The notes: generated from the letters alone by a model not told the origin. Numbered from the stretch's first letter, positions 27,998 to 36,431 are shown. The stretch: DNA of 38,637 bases from Deltaproteobacteria bacterium (GCA_030648035.1 JAUSII010000046.1:1-38637), one strand, 5' to 3'. Program-made: numbers and translations.

Positions 27998-28774
27998 ATG
28001 GAATCGCTTCAAAATCTGGAACAATTCATTTTGGGATTGGGACAAGTTGTTGTCGGTCTCTCCGGCGGTGTCGATTCGTGTCTTCTGGCTTTTGTCGCCA
28101 GAAAAATGGTGGGGAGAGACAACGTGCTGGCCGTCACGGGAGACTCTGCCTCCGTTCCCTCGCGTGACCGTGAGTTTGTTGTGAAATTCTGCGAGGAGCA
28201 CGACATCCCGCACCAGTTCATGCTGACTTACGAACACAATAACCCCAATTATCAGTCGAATCCTTCCAACCGCTGTTTCTTCTGCAAAGAAGAACTCTAC
28301 CAGCGCTTGAACGAGATAGCCCACGCGCGCGGGTGGAAAAATGTTTTGGACGGGACCAATGTCAGCGATTTGTCGGGGCACCGTCCCGGTTTTGAAGCGT
28401 TGAAAAAGGCGGGAGTGATTGCTCCGTATGTGGAACTGGGCATCGACAAAAATAGGGTGCGCAACATTGCAAAGCATTTTAATCTCGAAGTGGCGGATAA
28501 AGCACAGTCGGCATGTCTTGCTTCAAGAATCCCTACCGGCACTCCAATCGATCTGGAAGCTTTGCAAAAAGTCGACCGTGCAGAAAATTTGTTGCGCGAT
28601 CTGGGTATTTTGAATCCGCGCGTCCGTTTTCATGGTGATCTGGCCCGGTTGGAGTTGAAACCGGAAGAGTGGGAAAATTGTTTTTCAAAAAGAGAAATCA
28701 TCCGTAAAGAATTGCAAACGCTCGGTTTCAAGTTTGTGACATTGGATTTAAAAGCTTATGAACGAGAAGGATAA
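27998..28774 (+). CDS. larE: ATP-dependent sacrificial sulfur transferase LarE
   Basis: VVGLSGGVDSCLLAFVARKMVG PP-loop; NPSNRCFFCKEELY; VLDGTNVSDLSGHRPGFEALK; ARIPTGTPI. Confidence 0.92.
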   Translation: MESLQNLEQFILGLGQVVVGLSGGVDSCLLAFVARKMVGRDNVLAVTGDSASVPSRDREFVVKFCEEHDIPHQFMLTYEHNNPNYQSNPSNRCFFCKEELYQRLNEIAHARGWKNVLDGTNVSDLSGHRPGFEALKKAGVIAPYVELGIDKNRVRNIAKHFNLEVADKAQSACLASRIPTGTPIDLEALQKVDRAENLLRDLGILNPRVRFHGDLARLELKPEEWENCFSKREIIRKELQTLGFKFVTLDLKAYEREG

Positions 28775-29423
28775 TCCCACACAACAATTTGTTCTCGATG
28801 TGGAACGATCAGAGCGCAACCGCTTTGTCGAAGCCATTTTCTGCGAGGGAAAAAATCTGGAGCAGATAAGTCAGATCATTCAAATGATGATGGAGAAAGG
28901 TGAAAACGTTTTTGGAACCCGCCTGGAAAAAGAAAAAGCCATTGAATTAGTTAAGCAATTTCAAGGGTTTGAATATCATTCCTTGAGCCGCACATTCAGC
29001 CTGATGCAAAAACCGCCGCCACTGTTGAAGGGAACACTCGCCATTTTGGCGGCGGGGACTTCGGATACACCTGTCGCCGAAGAAGCACACCAGTTGGCAA
29101 AGTTTTATGGTGTGGATGTGAAATGTTTTTATGATGTCGGTGTCGCCGGTATTCATCGTCTGCTCAAACGTTTGCCGGAAATTGAAGTGTGTGATGTCGC
29201 GATTGTTGTTGCCGGAATGGAAGGAGCTCTACCGACTGTGCTCGGAGGTTTGGTGTCGATGCCCATCATCGCTTGTCCCACGAGTGTCGGTTACGGTTTG
29301 CATTTGGGTGGACTCACACCGTTGGCCGCAATGTTAAATAGTTGTGCAGAAGGAATTTCTGTCGTCAACATCGACAACGGTTTCGGTGCGGCGTGTGCCG
29401 CGTTGAGAATTTTGCGAAAATAA
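28758..29423 (+). CDS. larB: Nickel pincer cofactor biosynthesis protein LarB
   Basis: AEAIFCEGKNLEQI-type motif; AILAAGTSDTPVAEEA; VVAGMEGALPTVLGGLVSMPIIACPTSVGYG; overlaps larE. Confidence 0.92.
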   Translation: MNEKDNPTQQFVLDVERSERNRFVEAIFCEGKNLEQISQIIQMMMEKGENVFGTRLEKEKAIELVKQFQGFEYHSLSRTFSLMQKPPPLLKGTLAILAAGTSDTPVAEEAHQLAKFYGVDVKCFYDVGVAGIHRLLKRLPEIEVCDVAIVVAGMEGALPTVLGGLVSMPIIACPTSVGYGLHLGGLTPLAAMLNSCAEGISVVNIDNGFGAACAALRILRK

Positions 29424-29502
29424 GTTTGACACTGTCAATATGTTTCTTTATAATTCGTTTCAGTGAAGTAAATTTTAACCGTTTCCTTCAAGGAGGAAAA
29501 AA

Positions 29503-29580
29503 ATGCCGAAGAAGAAAAAAAAGGCCGTGAAGAAAAAGGCCACGAAGAAAAAGAAGAAGGCCAAGAAGAAAAAGAAATAA
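29503..29580 (+). CDS. 25-aa Lys/Ala microprotein MPKKKKKAVKKKATKKKKKAKKKKK (not in supplied ORF track)
   Basis: Strong RBS aaggaggaaaaaa upstream of ATG, in-frame TAA, downstream terminator. Confidence 0.65.
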   Translation: MPKKKKKAVKKKATKKKKKAKKKKK

Positions 29581-29593
29581 GTTTCAGTAAATG

Positions 29594-29628
29594 AAAAACC
29601 CCCGTCACGCAAGTGGCGGGGGTTTTTT
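29594..29628 (+). terminator. Rho-independent terminator
   Basis: aaaaacccccgtcac-gcaa-gtggcgggggtttttt. Confidence 0.85.
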
Positions 29629-29640
29629 AGTTTCAACTTC

Positions 29641-29796
29641 CGACTTTTGAGTGGGAAGTGTGGTGCGCAACTCCCCACTCCGCTTGGGGAGGCCCCCAAG
29701 CTCCGTTAGTTCCTCGGCCCGCCAAGTATAAAATCCCCCGAGGGGATTGGCGGGCCTGCGCAGTCGTTTCGCACCACACTTCCCACTCAAAAATCG
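29641..29796. repeat. Family B palindromic element, copy B1
   Basis: Outer arms ttttgagtgggaagtgtggtgcg / cgcaccacacttcccactcaaaa around core 29669-29767. Confidence 0.92.
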
Positions 29797-29845
29797 CACC
29801 GCAACTAAGAATTGAAAAAAAATTATAGTTTAAAAAATACGTGTT

Positions 29846-30009
29846 CAAAAGCTGGGAGCGGAAAAAAAGTGGTATGAGGTGGCCTGTCGGAGGCAATTTT
29901 ACAAACGGGATCCAAAAACAAAATTGCCGAGACCGGAGTACCCATGTGCGGGCCGACCCGCACATGAGGTACGTCCCCGAATACCCTTTTTTTCCGCTCC
30001 CAGCTTTTG
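29846..30009. repeat. Family A three-way-junction element, copy A2
   Basis: Outer arms caaaagctgggagcggaaaaaaag / ctttttttccgctcccagcttttg; hairpin 1 ggcaatttt...aaaattgcc; hairpin 2 atgtgcgggCCGAcccgcacat. Confidence 0.9.
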
Positions 30010-30031
30010 TCGGTGTACGTTTGCGAGAGAG

Positions 30032-30133
30032 TTAGCCTCTGTATCGGAGGGAGGCGATGGTTTTGGCTTTCTTTTTGCCCTTTTTCTTTTTTTTGCGGTG
30101 AATTTTCTTTGCCACTTTTCTCTTCTTGTACAT
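30032..30133 (-). CDS. 33-aa Lys-rich microprotein MYKKRKVAKKIHRKKKKKGKKKAKTIASLRYRG (not in supplied ORF track)
   Basis: RBS-like aagggggataaa before ATG on the minus strand; in-frame TAA. Confidence 0.6.
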   Translation of the reverse strand: MYKKRKVAKKIHRKKKKKGKKKAKTIASLRYRG

Positions 30134-30134
30134 T

Positions 30135-31280
30135 TTATCCCCCTTGTTTGGACTCTGTTTGATTTAGAAACGACCGGACTATCGTCCGGATGGCCGTTCC
30201 CTGATATTTAAAGTTGGTCAGAACAATCCTGGAAATTTGCGCCGCGGCGTCAGTTCTATGGAAGACGTCTGGATTGAAAAAGAGGGTCGGATTCTCCGGT
30301 GGTCCGTCTTCAAAATCGGTGGTGTATATTTTGGGGCCCAGAAGATTTCCGTCGGTGAGTTTCAGAACAGCCTCAACGGTGTCATAGACATACCGATTCG
30401 AAAAATCGCGGATATTTTTGGCCAGTTCCCGGGCGGAGAGGGGCTTTTCAAAAATATCTTTGCCCTTGAGAGCGTCGTTCCACAAAGCGCCTGTCGAGAG
30501 GGGGGCGTCATGTTCCCCCCCCAGCATCATTTCGACATACCCTTCAAAGTAATGGTGTGTGTTGGAGGCAATATGGGTCAGTGTCTTCAGGAATCCATTT
30601 TTCTCCTGAAAACCCCACCTGAAATAACTCTGAAGACCCTTCCATGCCAGCGGTGGAATCAGTTGCGAAGAGTGAAAGGGCTGTTGAAGGTCTTCGATGT
30701 AGTGCAGAGCACATCCCAGAAAGTTCCAAGCCCAATAGGGTTCCTCCAAACGATGGGCCAGAAGGGCGAGATCAAAATAAATTTGCGCTCTTTGGGTGGC
30801 TTGTCCCACCGGTCCCGGCGGAAAACCGAAAGTGTTTAAAGGATGCAGAAGATCGAATGGCACTTTTTCCATATGGCGAAAAGCCTGGCTCACCGTTTTG
30901 GTCCCTCTGCCAAACCAGAATTGTTCGAGGTGATCAATGGCAAGCCTTCTGTCTCGGCCATCATCGGGTCTGGGCGACGTGATGCTCAATATTTGGAGAG
31001 GGGTAGTTACATGGTCTGGTATTTCACTTTTGTGAAGTGCATCAAAGGGAGCTGCAGAGTTGATCTGGAGCCATTCTGCAAAATCGGCACGGGTCTGTAT
31101 TTTTGGATTTTCTTTTGCGAGTTTGACCAGAAAATTCTCAAAAGGGACAATCACCACAGGGGCGTTGAGATTCCATTTTGTGGCAACAGACGCGAGGCTT
31201 TTGTCGACCAACAGGTGATGCGTTGCGCCGGTCCATGCGTGTGCGGAAAAAGGGAAGAGAAGCAGAAACAGCCATTTCAT
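30135..31280 (-). CDS. Secreted S1/P1 nuclease / zinc-dependent phospholipase C-fold protein
   Basis: Signal peptide MKWLFLLLFPFSAHA followed by Trp (potential mature N-terminal Zn ligand); AWNFLGCALHYIEDLQQPFHS. Confidence 0.7.
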   Translation of the reverse strand: MKWLFLLLFPFSAHAWTGATHHLLVDKSLASVATKWNLNAPVVIVPFENFLVKLAKENPKIQTRADFAEWLQINSAAPFDALHKSEIPDHVTTPLQILSITSPRPDDGRDRRLAIDHLEQFWFGRGTKTVSQAFRHMEKVPFDLLHPLNTFGFPPGPVGQATQRAQIYFDLALLAHRLEEPYWAWNFLGCALHYIEDLQQPFHSSQLIPPLAWKGLQSYFRWGFQEKNGFLKTLTHIASNTHHYFEGYVEMMLGGEHDAPLSTGALWNDALKGKDIFEKPLSARELAKNIRDFSNRYVYDTVEAVLKLTDGNLLGPKIYTTDFEDGPPENPTLFFNPDVFHRTDAAAQISRIVLTNFKYQGTAIRTIVRSFLNQTESKQGG

Positions 31281-31296
31281 AGGCACTTCTTTCAAC

Positions 31297-31854
31297 ATGA
31301 TTGACATTGTCCGTCAATTAAAGATAAACCCGCCCCCGATGCAAAAAAAGATTGATATCCTCATCAGTTCTGCCGAGATCCAGAAACGGGTGGAGACTCT
31401 TGCCGCCCAGATCGAGAAAGATTATCACGGCAAAGAGTTGACGGTGGTCGGTGTTTTAAAGGGGGCTTTTATTTTTATGGCCGATCTGGTGCGCCATATC
31501 CAGACTCCCATGACTTGTGACTTCTTGAGGGTGTCCAGTTATGAAAAAGACAAATCGCTGGGTGTCGTTCGAATGGATTTTGATTTGACCCAGCCCATTA
31601 CCGGCAAAGATGTTTTGTTGATCGAAGACATCGTTGATACCGGAAGCACTCTCACCTATCTGCTGAAACATATGGGAACCAAAAATCCCTCCTCTTTGAG
31701 GGTCTGCTCTCTATTATATAAAGAGATGGGGAGCGGCATTCGCGACAAGATCGATTATCTGGGATTTACCGTCCCCAGCCGTTATGTGATCGGTTATGGA
31801 CTCGATTCTGAAGGGGTCTATCGGTCTCTTCCTTATATAGGCGCTTTCAAGTGA
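31297..31854 (+). CDS. hpt: Hypoxanthine phosphoribosyltransferase
   Basis: VGVLKGAFIFMADLVRHI; VLLIEDIVDTGSTLTYLL PRPP motif; FTVPSRYVIGYGLDSEGVYRSLPYIG. Start may be 31339. Confidence 0.95.
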   Translation: MIDIVRQLKINPPPMQKKIDILISSAEIQKRVETLAAQIEKDYHGKELTVVGVLKGAFIFMADLVRHIQTPMTCDFLRVSSYEKDKSLGVVRMDFDLTQPITGKDVLLIEDIVDTGSTLTYLLKHMGTKNPSSLRVCSLLYKEMGSGIRDKIDYLGFTVPSRYVIGYGLDSEGVYRSLPYIGAFK

Positions 31855-32090
31855 TCGATTTTACCCTCTTCGTTTAACTTGGAGAGGTTGTCGAAGCCGC
31901 CGATCGATTTTCCATCAATAAAAATCTGCGGCACGGTTTTTAAACCGGTTTCGTTCACCAGCCATTCCCTGGTTTTGTCGTCTTCGGTGACATCGATCTC
32001 TTCGAAAGCAATCCCCTTGGAGTTGAGAAGTGCTTTGGCACTTTTGCAATAGTGGCAATAGGTGGTGGTGTAGAGTTTGACGCGTGTCAT
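31833..32090 (-). CDS. Glutaredoxin (GrxC-like)
   Basis: LYTTTYCHYCKSAKALL CxxC; TGLKTVPQIFIDGKSIGGFDNLSKL; 3' end overlaps hpt. Confidence 0.95.
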   Translation of the reverse strand: MTRVKLYTTTYCHYCKSAKALLNSKGIAFEEIDVTEDDKTREWLVNETGLKTVPQIFIDGKSIGGFDNLSKLNEEGKIDHLKAPI

Positions 32091-32099
32091 GGCCGAAAA

Positions 32100-33047
32100 C
32101 TAGGAGGGATCGGCGCATTTGTCAACGGTGTAAGGCTTGACGAGATACGTTTTTCCATCCGACACGATGCAGATGTGGTCATGCAGAACATTTACGTCGC
32201 TGTCAGCTTTAAGTGAACCCTGCTCGGTGGAATAAATTTCTGCCCCGATCTTTTGAAGGCGTTTTATGACAGAGGGGTGGGGATGAAAAAACTCATTTTT
32301 ATCCCCCAGCGACAGAATAGCCACCTCCGGTTTTAATGTGTCGAGCAGAGTCTGGTTACTGCTGGTGTGACTGCCATGATGAGAAACGTGCATCACATCG
32401 ATGTCTCCAATGAGCGGCGCCAGTGTTGTTTCCATATCGAGCGTTTCATAAGGAGGGTCGCCGCCACCACCGGTCAGGTCGCCGGCGGTGAAATAGCTAA
32501 ACTCTCCATAGGTAACGAGCAGGGCGATGCTCAAACTGTTTTCATCGGTGCCAAATTTGGGAGAGAGAAGGGTCTTGCTCCCGATGCGGCCGTTGGTCCC
32601 CTCAATGTCTATTTTTACATTGTCAAAATAGAGCGCATTGCCGATGATGGCATCGGTTCGATAAATAAGATGGGCCGAATGTCCCTCCGGACTCTCCATA
32701 ATTTTTTTCAAACCCCCGATATGGTCGGCATGATTGTGTGAAATGAAAATAGTGTCGATCGATTTCAGCACCATTTCCTTCATGACATTTAAAACAGGTC
32801 CGGGACCAGTGTCGGGGGGGCCGGTGTCGATCAAGACCGTCGTTTTATCGGGGGCAATCAGCAACGCCGCATCTCCCTGTCCCACATCCAAAACGACGAT
32901 TTTGAACCACCCGGGCGACGGTTTTGAAGCAGAATTTTTTGTTGCGACTGTAGCGTTTGTCGCTGAAGCAGAATTGGGGTAGCCCGTATCCAATGGAGAT
33001 CCGCAGGCGGTTATGAGAATGAATAGGAGAAAAAAAAGAGATCGCAT
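32100..33047 (-). CDS. ComEC/Rec2-like metallo-beta-lactamase-fold hydrolase lipoprotein
   Basis: MRSLFFLLFILITACG lipobox; VLDVGQGDAALLIAPDKTTVLIDTG; ISHNHADHIGG; MHVSHHGSHTSS. The track start extends into repeat B2 and is rejected. Confidence 0.88.
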   Translation of the reverse strand: MRSLFFLLFILITACGSPLDTGYPNSASATNATVATKNSASKPSPGWFKIVVLDVGQGDAALLIAPDKTTVLIDTGPPDTGPGPVLNVMKEMVLKSIDTIFISHNHADHIGGLKKIMESPEGHSAHLIYRTDAIIGNALYFDNVKIDIEGTNGRIGSKTLLSPKFGTDENSLSIALLVTYGEFSYFTAGDLTGGGGDPPYETLDMETTLAPLIGDIDVMHVSHHGSHTSSNQTLLDTLKPEVAILSLGDKNEFFHPHPSVIKRLQKIGAEIYSTEQGSLKADSDVNVLHDHICIVSDGKTYLVKPYTVDKCADPS

Positions 33048-33094
33048 GCATGTGATCAATGCAAGCGTTATGCCAATTCTCCGGCCTGGTCGTA

Positions 33095-33250
33095 GAATCG
33101 CGTGAGTGGGGTGAGTATGAGAAACTCCCCACTCCGCTTGGGGAGGCCCCCAAGCTCCGTTAGTTCCTCGGCCCGCCAAGTATAAAATCCCCCGAGGGGA
33201 TTGGCGGGCCTGCGCAGTCGTCTCTCACACTCACCCCACTCACGCGATTC
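33095..33250. repeat. Family B palindromic element, copy B2
   Basis: Outer arms gaatcgcgtgagtggggtgag.. / ..ctcaccccactcacgcgattc around core 33123-33221, identical to B1 core. Confidence 0.95.
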
Positions 33251-33335
33251 ACCGGTCAGACTACTTCAAAATTCATATAAACTAACTTGATTTTGGCAGT
33301 TCATCGGAGTTTGAAGTAGTCTGACCGGTAATCGC
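33244..33335. repeat. Hairpin D between B2 and A3
   Basis: Perfect 20-bp arms accggtcagactacttcaaa / tttgaagtagtctgaccggt, extendable by gcgatt/aatcgc. Confidence 0.92.
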
Positions 33336-33352
33336 ATGTATCAACACTTTAT

Positions 33353-33508
33353 TGCCGAGGCGCAAACGTGAAGGTTTCCGGGGGCGTCTCGGAGGGCATT
33401 TTTTCGACCGGGATAAAAAACCAAAATGCCCGAGAGTCGAGCCCTAAATTTGGGTCCGACCCAAATTTAAGGGCGTACCCCGGAAACCTTCACGTTTGCG
33501 CCTTGGCA
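33353..33508. repeat. Family A three-way-junction element, copy A3
   Basis: Outer arms aggcgcaaacgtgaaggtttccgggg / ccccggaaaccttcacgtttgcgcct; hairpin 1 gggcatttt...aaaatgccc; hairpin 2 ccctaaatttgggTCCGAcccaaatttaaggg. Confidence 0.93.
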
Positions 33509-33585
33509 TATGCCATTGCTATATTGATTACCGACCAGGCCGAAAAAGTAGGCAACTTTTTTTTACGACTGACGATAACATCTGC

Positions 33586-34671
33586 ATGACAGATATTTCT
33601 GCAATAGGTCCTCTTATTGCCTCGGTCGAGTTTGGGGCGCTGACGTATGCCACTCTTGCCGGTCCCACGCAGTTGGGCGTTGTCTTGGATGCGGGTGTTC
33701 CGTTGACAGAGAATGATGTGGATCTGACGCTGGGGCTTTTTGAGGCACTATTGGGAGGTCTTATCGGGACTCGTGCGAATGTTCAAACATTGGCCGCTTC
33801 TGTCTATGCCATCACCGGAAGGTCGATTGGCATTCCCATTTCCAGAAAAGATTTTCAAAAGGTGGCCAGCGAGCTTCGTTATATTCCAGATGCCGAATAT
33901 CGTTCGTCTGTGAATAATATTATTTCAAATGATCAGATAGAAAGATTGCGCGCGCCGGAAGAGTATAAGGCGGTGATTCGTCGTGTTCAACAAAACCCCG
34001 TTCCTTTCCTCTGGAGAATACAGCAGTCTCTTTTTGATGATCTCAATGAAGGACGTTATTCCGCCAAAATTGCCGATCGGTTTGCCTTTGTTGAACCGGA
34101 TTCCAGACGCGTTCCTTTTTATTATCGTGAAGAGGGGATGTCCCTATTGAGAGGCGGTTTTGAAGCCTTCCATTTTGGATTCAAAGATACAGATGATGGG
34201 GATCACAACGCGGCTCGTTATTGGTTTCAGTCAGCCGCCGATTTGTTTCTAAAAGGGGCTGTTGCTTTTGAGCGGGCGAAGAGTCCCCTCAATGTGACGT
34301 TTGCCCATGATTGCGCCTCCAGAGCCGGAATTTATGCGAGTAATGTCCAACCTTCATCGAAAGAAAAACTTGACCGGAGGCTCTCCGAAAAAGGTCAAAT
34401 GGTGGCTGATATGGAACTGGTGGATCTTTGCCATCGGGCCTCCAGATTGGACGAAGAGGCACTGGATCAATTTATCCAACTCCTTTCAGATATTCTGGAA
34501 AGAGAAAGGAAGGAGATTGTTGTGGCCATGATTACCGGAAGGGGAAAAATCTATCAGCAGATCATCGACCTGCTGGGTGGCAAAAGCGATGCCATTGAAA
34601 AAAAATTGGGACTCATTGCAGTGCAATTGTTGGAGTATGCAACACAAAATAGGATGAAAATCGGCGTTTAA
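33586..34671 (+). CDS. Hypothetical protein
   Basis: Long ORF starting MTDISAIGPLIASVEFG; upstream part of the track ORF (33496) is next to repeat A3. Confidence 0.6.
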   Translation: MTDISAIGPLIASVEFGALTYATLAGPTQLGVVLDAGVPLTENDVDLTLGLFEALLGGLIGTRANVQTLAASVYAITGRSIGIPISRKDFQKVASELRYIPDAEYRSSVNNIISNDQIERLRAPEEYKAVIRRVQQNPVPFLWRIQQSLFDDLNEGRYSAKIADRFAFVEPDSRRVPFYYREEGMSLLRGGFEAFHFGFKDTDDGDHNAARYWFQSAADLFLKGAVAFERAKSPLNVTFAHDCASRAGIYASNVQPSSKEKLDRRLSEKGQMVADMELVDLCHRASRLDEEALDQFIQLLSDILERERKEIVVAMITGRGKIYQQIIDLLGGKSDAIEKKLGLIAVQLLEYATQNRMKIGV

Positions 34672-34683
34672 CAGATTCAAATC

Positions 34684-34709
34684 GGTCGTTTTGAGCGACC
34701 TCTTTTTTT
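34684..34709 (+). terminator. Rho-independent terminator
   Basis: ggtcg-ttttgag-cgacc followed by T7. Confidence 0.75.
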
Positions 34710-34767
34710 AACCCCACAAAATTAAAGCGAAAAATTTTTGGCACAGCTTTTGCTTTGTCATGTGTCC

Positions 34768-35373
34768 ATGCGTTTTGGAATTCATGTCATGGTGCTGATG
34801 TTGTTGCTGAAAGCGGGAACCTGCCTGGCGGTCGAATCAAAATCTCCCTCCTTTGAGGAGACCTCCCGGCAGGCCCTCTCGTATGCCCATCTCGAGGCGC
34901 ACAATATTCAGAACTGGCAGAGAAATGTCCGCAAGGCGCCGCTATTGCCACGGTTGCAGTTGGGGTTTGATCGGCAGATGAAAAATTTTGTCAATATTGG
35001 TGTGCAGGATTCTGTTTCGGTCACCACCACCGGTGTGGCTGTGGGGCCGCCCCAGCAGAATCAGGCGCAGAATTTCAACGATGACTATAGTCTGGAGGTC
35101 AAGGCGGTCTGGTATCTCGATCAACTTTTGTTTTCAAAAGATCATCTCGACATCAGCCAAGAATCACGCGAGCTCGCGCGCGAGCGGGAAAGAATTCTGG
35201 GACAGGTGCGCCAGTTTTATTTCAAACGCGAGCGGGGTTTGAAGGAGCTGGAGCTCCTTGCCAAGTCGGGGGCACCGGCGTTCGATCGCGAACTGAAAGC
35301 GCTGGATGTCGCCGAATCGGTTTCGGCGCTGGATAGTCTGACCGGTGGATGGTTTGGAGCCAATTTAAAATGA
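34768..35373 (+). CDS. Secreted hypothetical protein, possible TolC-like/coiled-coil component
   Basis: Signal peptide MRFGIHVMVLMLLLKAGTCLA; ATGA overlap with the next gene. Confidence 0.55.
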   Translation: MRFGIHVMVLMLLLKAGTCLAVESKSPSFEETSRQALSYAHLEAHNIQNWQRNVRKAPLLPRLQLGFDRQMKNFVNIGVQDSVSVTTTGVAVGPPQQNQAQNFNDDYSLEVKAVWYLDQLLFSKDHLDISQESRELARERERILGQVRQFYFKRERGLKELELLAKSGAPAFDRELKALDVAESVSALDSLTGGWFGANLK

Positions 35374-36428
35374 AATATATTTGTCTGATGTTGGCGGGAG
35401 TTTTTTTTGTCGGTTGTGGCGGGGTTGAGATGGAGACTTCATTTCCCTCGCTGACAGAAAAACAGCCGATTGTGATGTCGGTGACGCCGCAAAATGGCGC
35501 CGCCGATTACAACGGCCGGACAATCGACATTGTTTTCTCCCAGCCCATCGATCCTCAAACTCTCACCGCAAAATCGGTGGTGGTGATGGCGGTGAAGGAA
35601 GGCGATGTCGATCCGCAAAATTTGTGGGGGCAAGTTGAAGAGGGAAAAGTGACCGCGACTGCGGGAGATATCTCTGCTTTGGACGATGGCAGGACGATTC
35701 GTTTCACCGCTTTGAACGATTTTCCGCCGATGGTTCGATGCGGCGTACTGATCACGCCCGCGGTGCAATCCAAAGAGCATTTGCCGTTGAACCAGACGCC
35801 AGGCAATTCTCCCACGCCCTTCTTTAGCTCGTTTTATGCAGGGGGTATTGTGAAAACGGAAGTGGTGACGGCGGTTTCTGTTCCGCTTCCTCCCAAATTT
35901 CTGAAGTTGAGCGAAATTTTTTATGATGCGGTGGGCAGTGACACCGAGGGAAATCTTTTTGTCGAACTCTTTGGCGATCCCGACAGTGATCTTGCCGGTT
36001 ATCAAATTCTGTTTGTGAATGGCGGCGACGGAAAAATTGTCGACAATATCAAAATAGAAAAGGGTCTGCGCACAAATGCGAACGGGTTGTTTGTAATTGC
36101 CGATGCGGTGACGAACCAGCTGGGGATCACAAAAGTGTTGAAGGCCGATTGGGTGACGAATCTCGATCCTCCCAACGGTCCCGATTGTGTTCAACTGGTC
36201 GACCCGGAAGGAAAACTGCTCGATGCCGTGGGCTATGGATCGCCGCTGGTGTTGCGCGGGGAAAATAATCTCTTCTGCTATCTCGGTCTTCCCGGGCCCG
36301 ATGCCCCCAACGGCAAAAGCATCACTCGCAGTCAAATCGTCTCCGACTTTCCCGACAATTCACAAGACTGGATCGTTCTGGATGTCCCAACACCGGGAGA
36401 GTCAGTGTTGGTTGGGTTGCCGAGGTAA
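35370..36428 (+). CDS. Lipoprotein with bacterial Ig-like (SbsA-type) and lamin-tail-like (LTD) domains
   Basis: MKYICLMLAGVFFVGC lipobox; IVMSVTPQNGAADYNGRTIDIVFSQPIDPQTL; LKLSEIFYDAVGSDTEGNLFVELFG...LDAVGYG. Confidence 0.7.
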   Translation: MKYICLMLAGVFFVGCGGVEMETSFPSLTEKQPIVMSVTPQNGAADYNGRTIDIVFSQPIDPQTLTAKSVVVMAVKEGDVDPQNLWGQVEEGKVTATAGDISALDDGRTIRFTALNDFPPMVRCGVLITPAVQSKEHLPLNQTPGNSPTPFFSSFYAGGIVKTEVVTAVSVPLPPKFLKLSEIFYDAVGSDTEGNLFVELFGDPDSDLAGYQILFVNGGDGKIVDNIKIEKGLRTNANGLFVIADAVTNQLGITKVLKADWVTNLDPPNGPDCVQLVDPEGKLLDAVGYGSPLVLRGENNLFCYLGLPGPDAPNGKSITRSQIVSDFPDNSQDWIVLDVPTPGESVLVGLPR

Positions 36429-36431
36429 AGA

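Noticed and set aside
29605-29799. ORF MRFLSGKCGAKRLRRPANPLGGFYTWRAEELTELGGLPKRSGE...
   Set aside because: Translation of repeat element B1; the same peptide arises from B2, so it is a repeat artefact.
33048-33179. N-terminal extension MAGRGTNGAWGPPQAEWGV... of the MBL ORF
   Set aside because: Runs into repeat B2; a lipoprotein signal starting at 33047 is a better start.
29641-33508. CRISPR array from repeated palindromes
   Set aside because: Only 2-3 copies, irregular spacing, large structured units; no cas genes.
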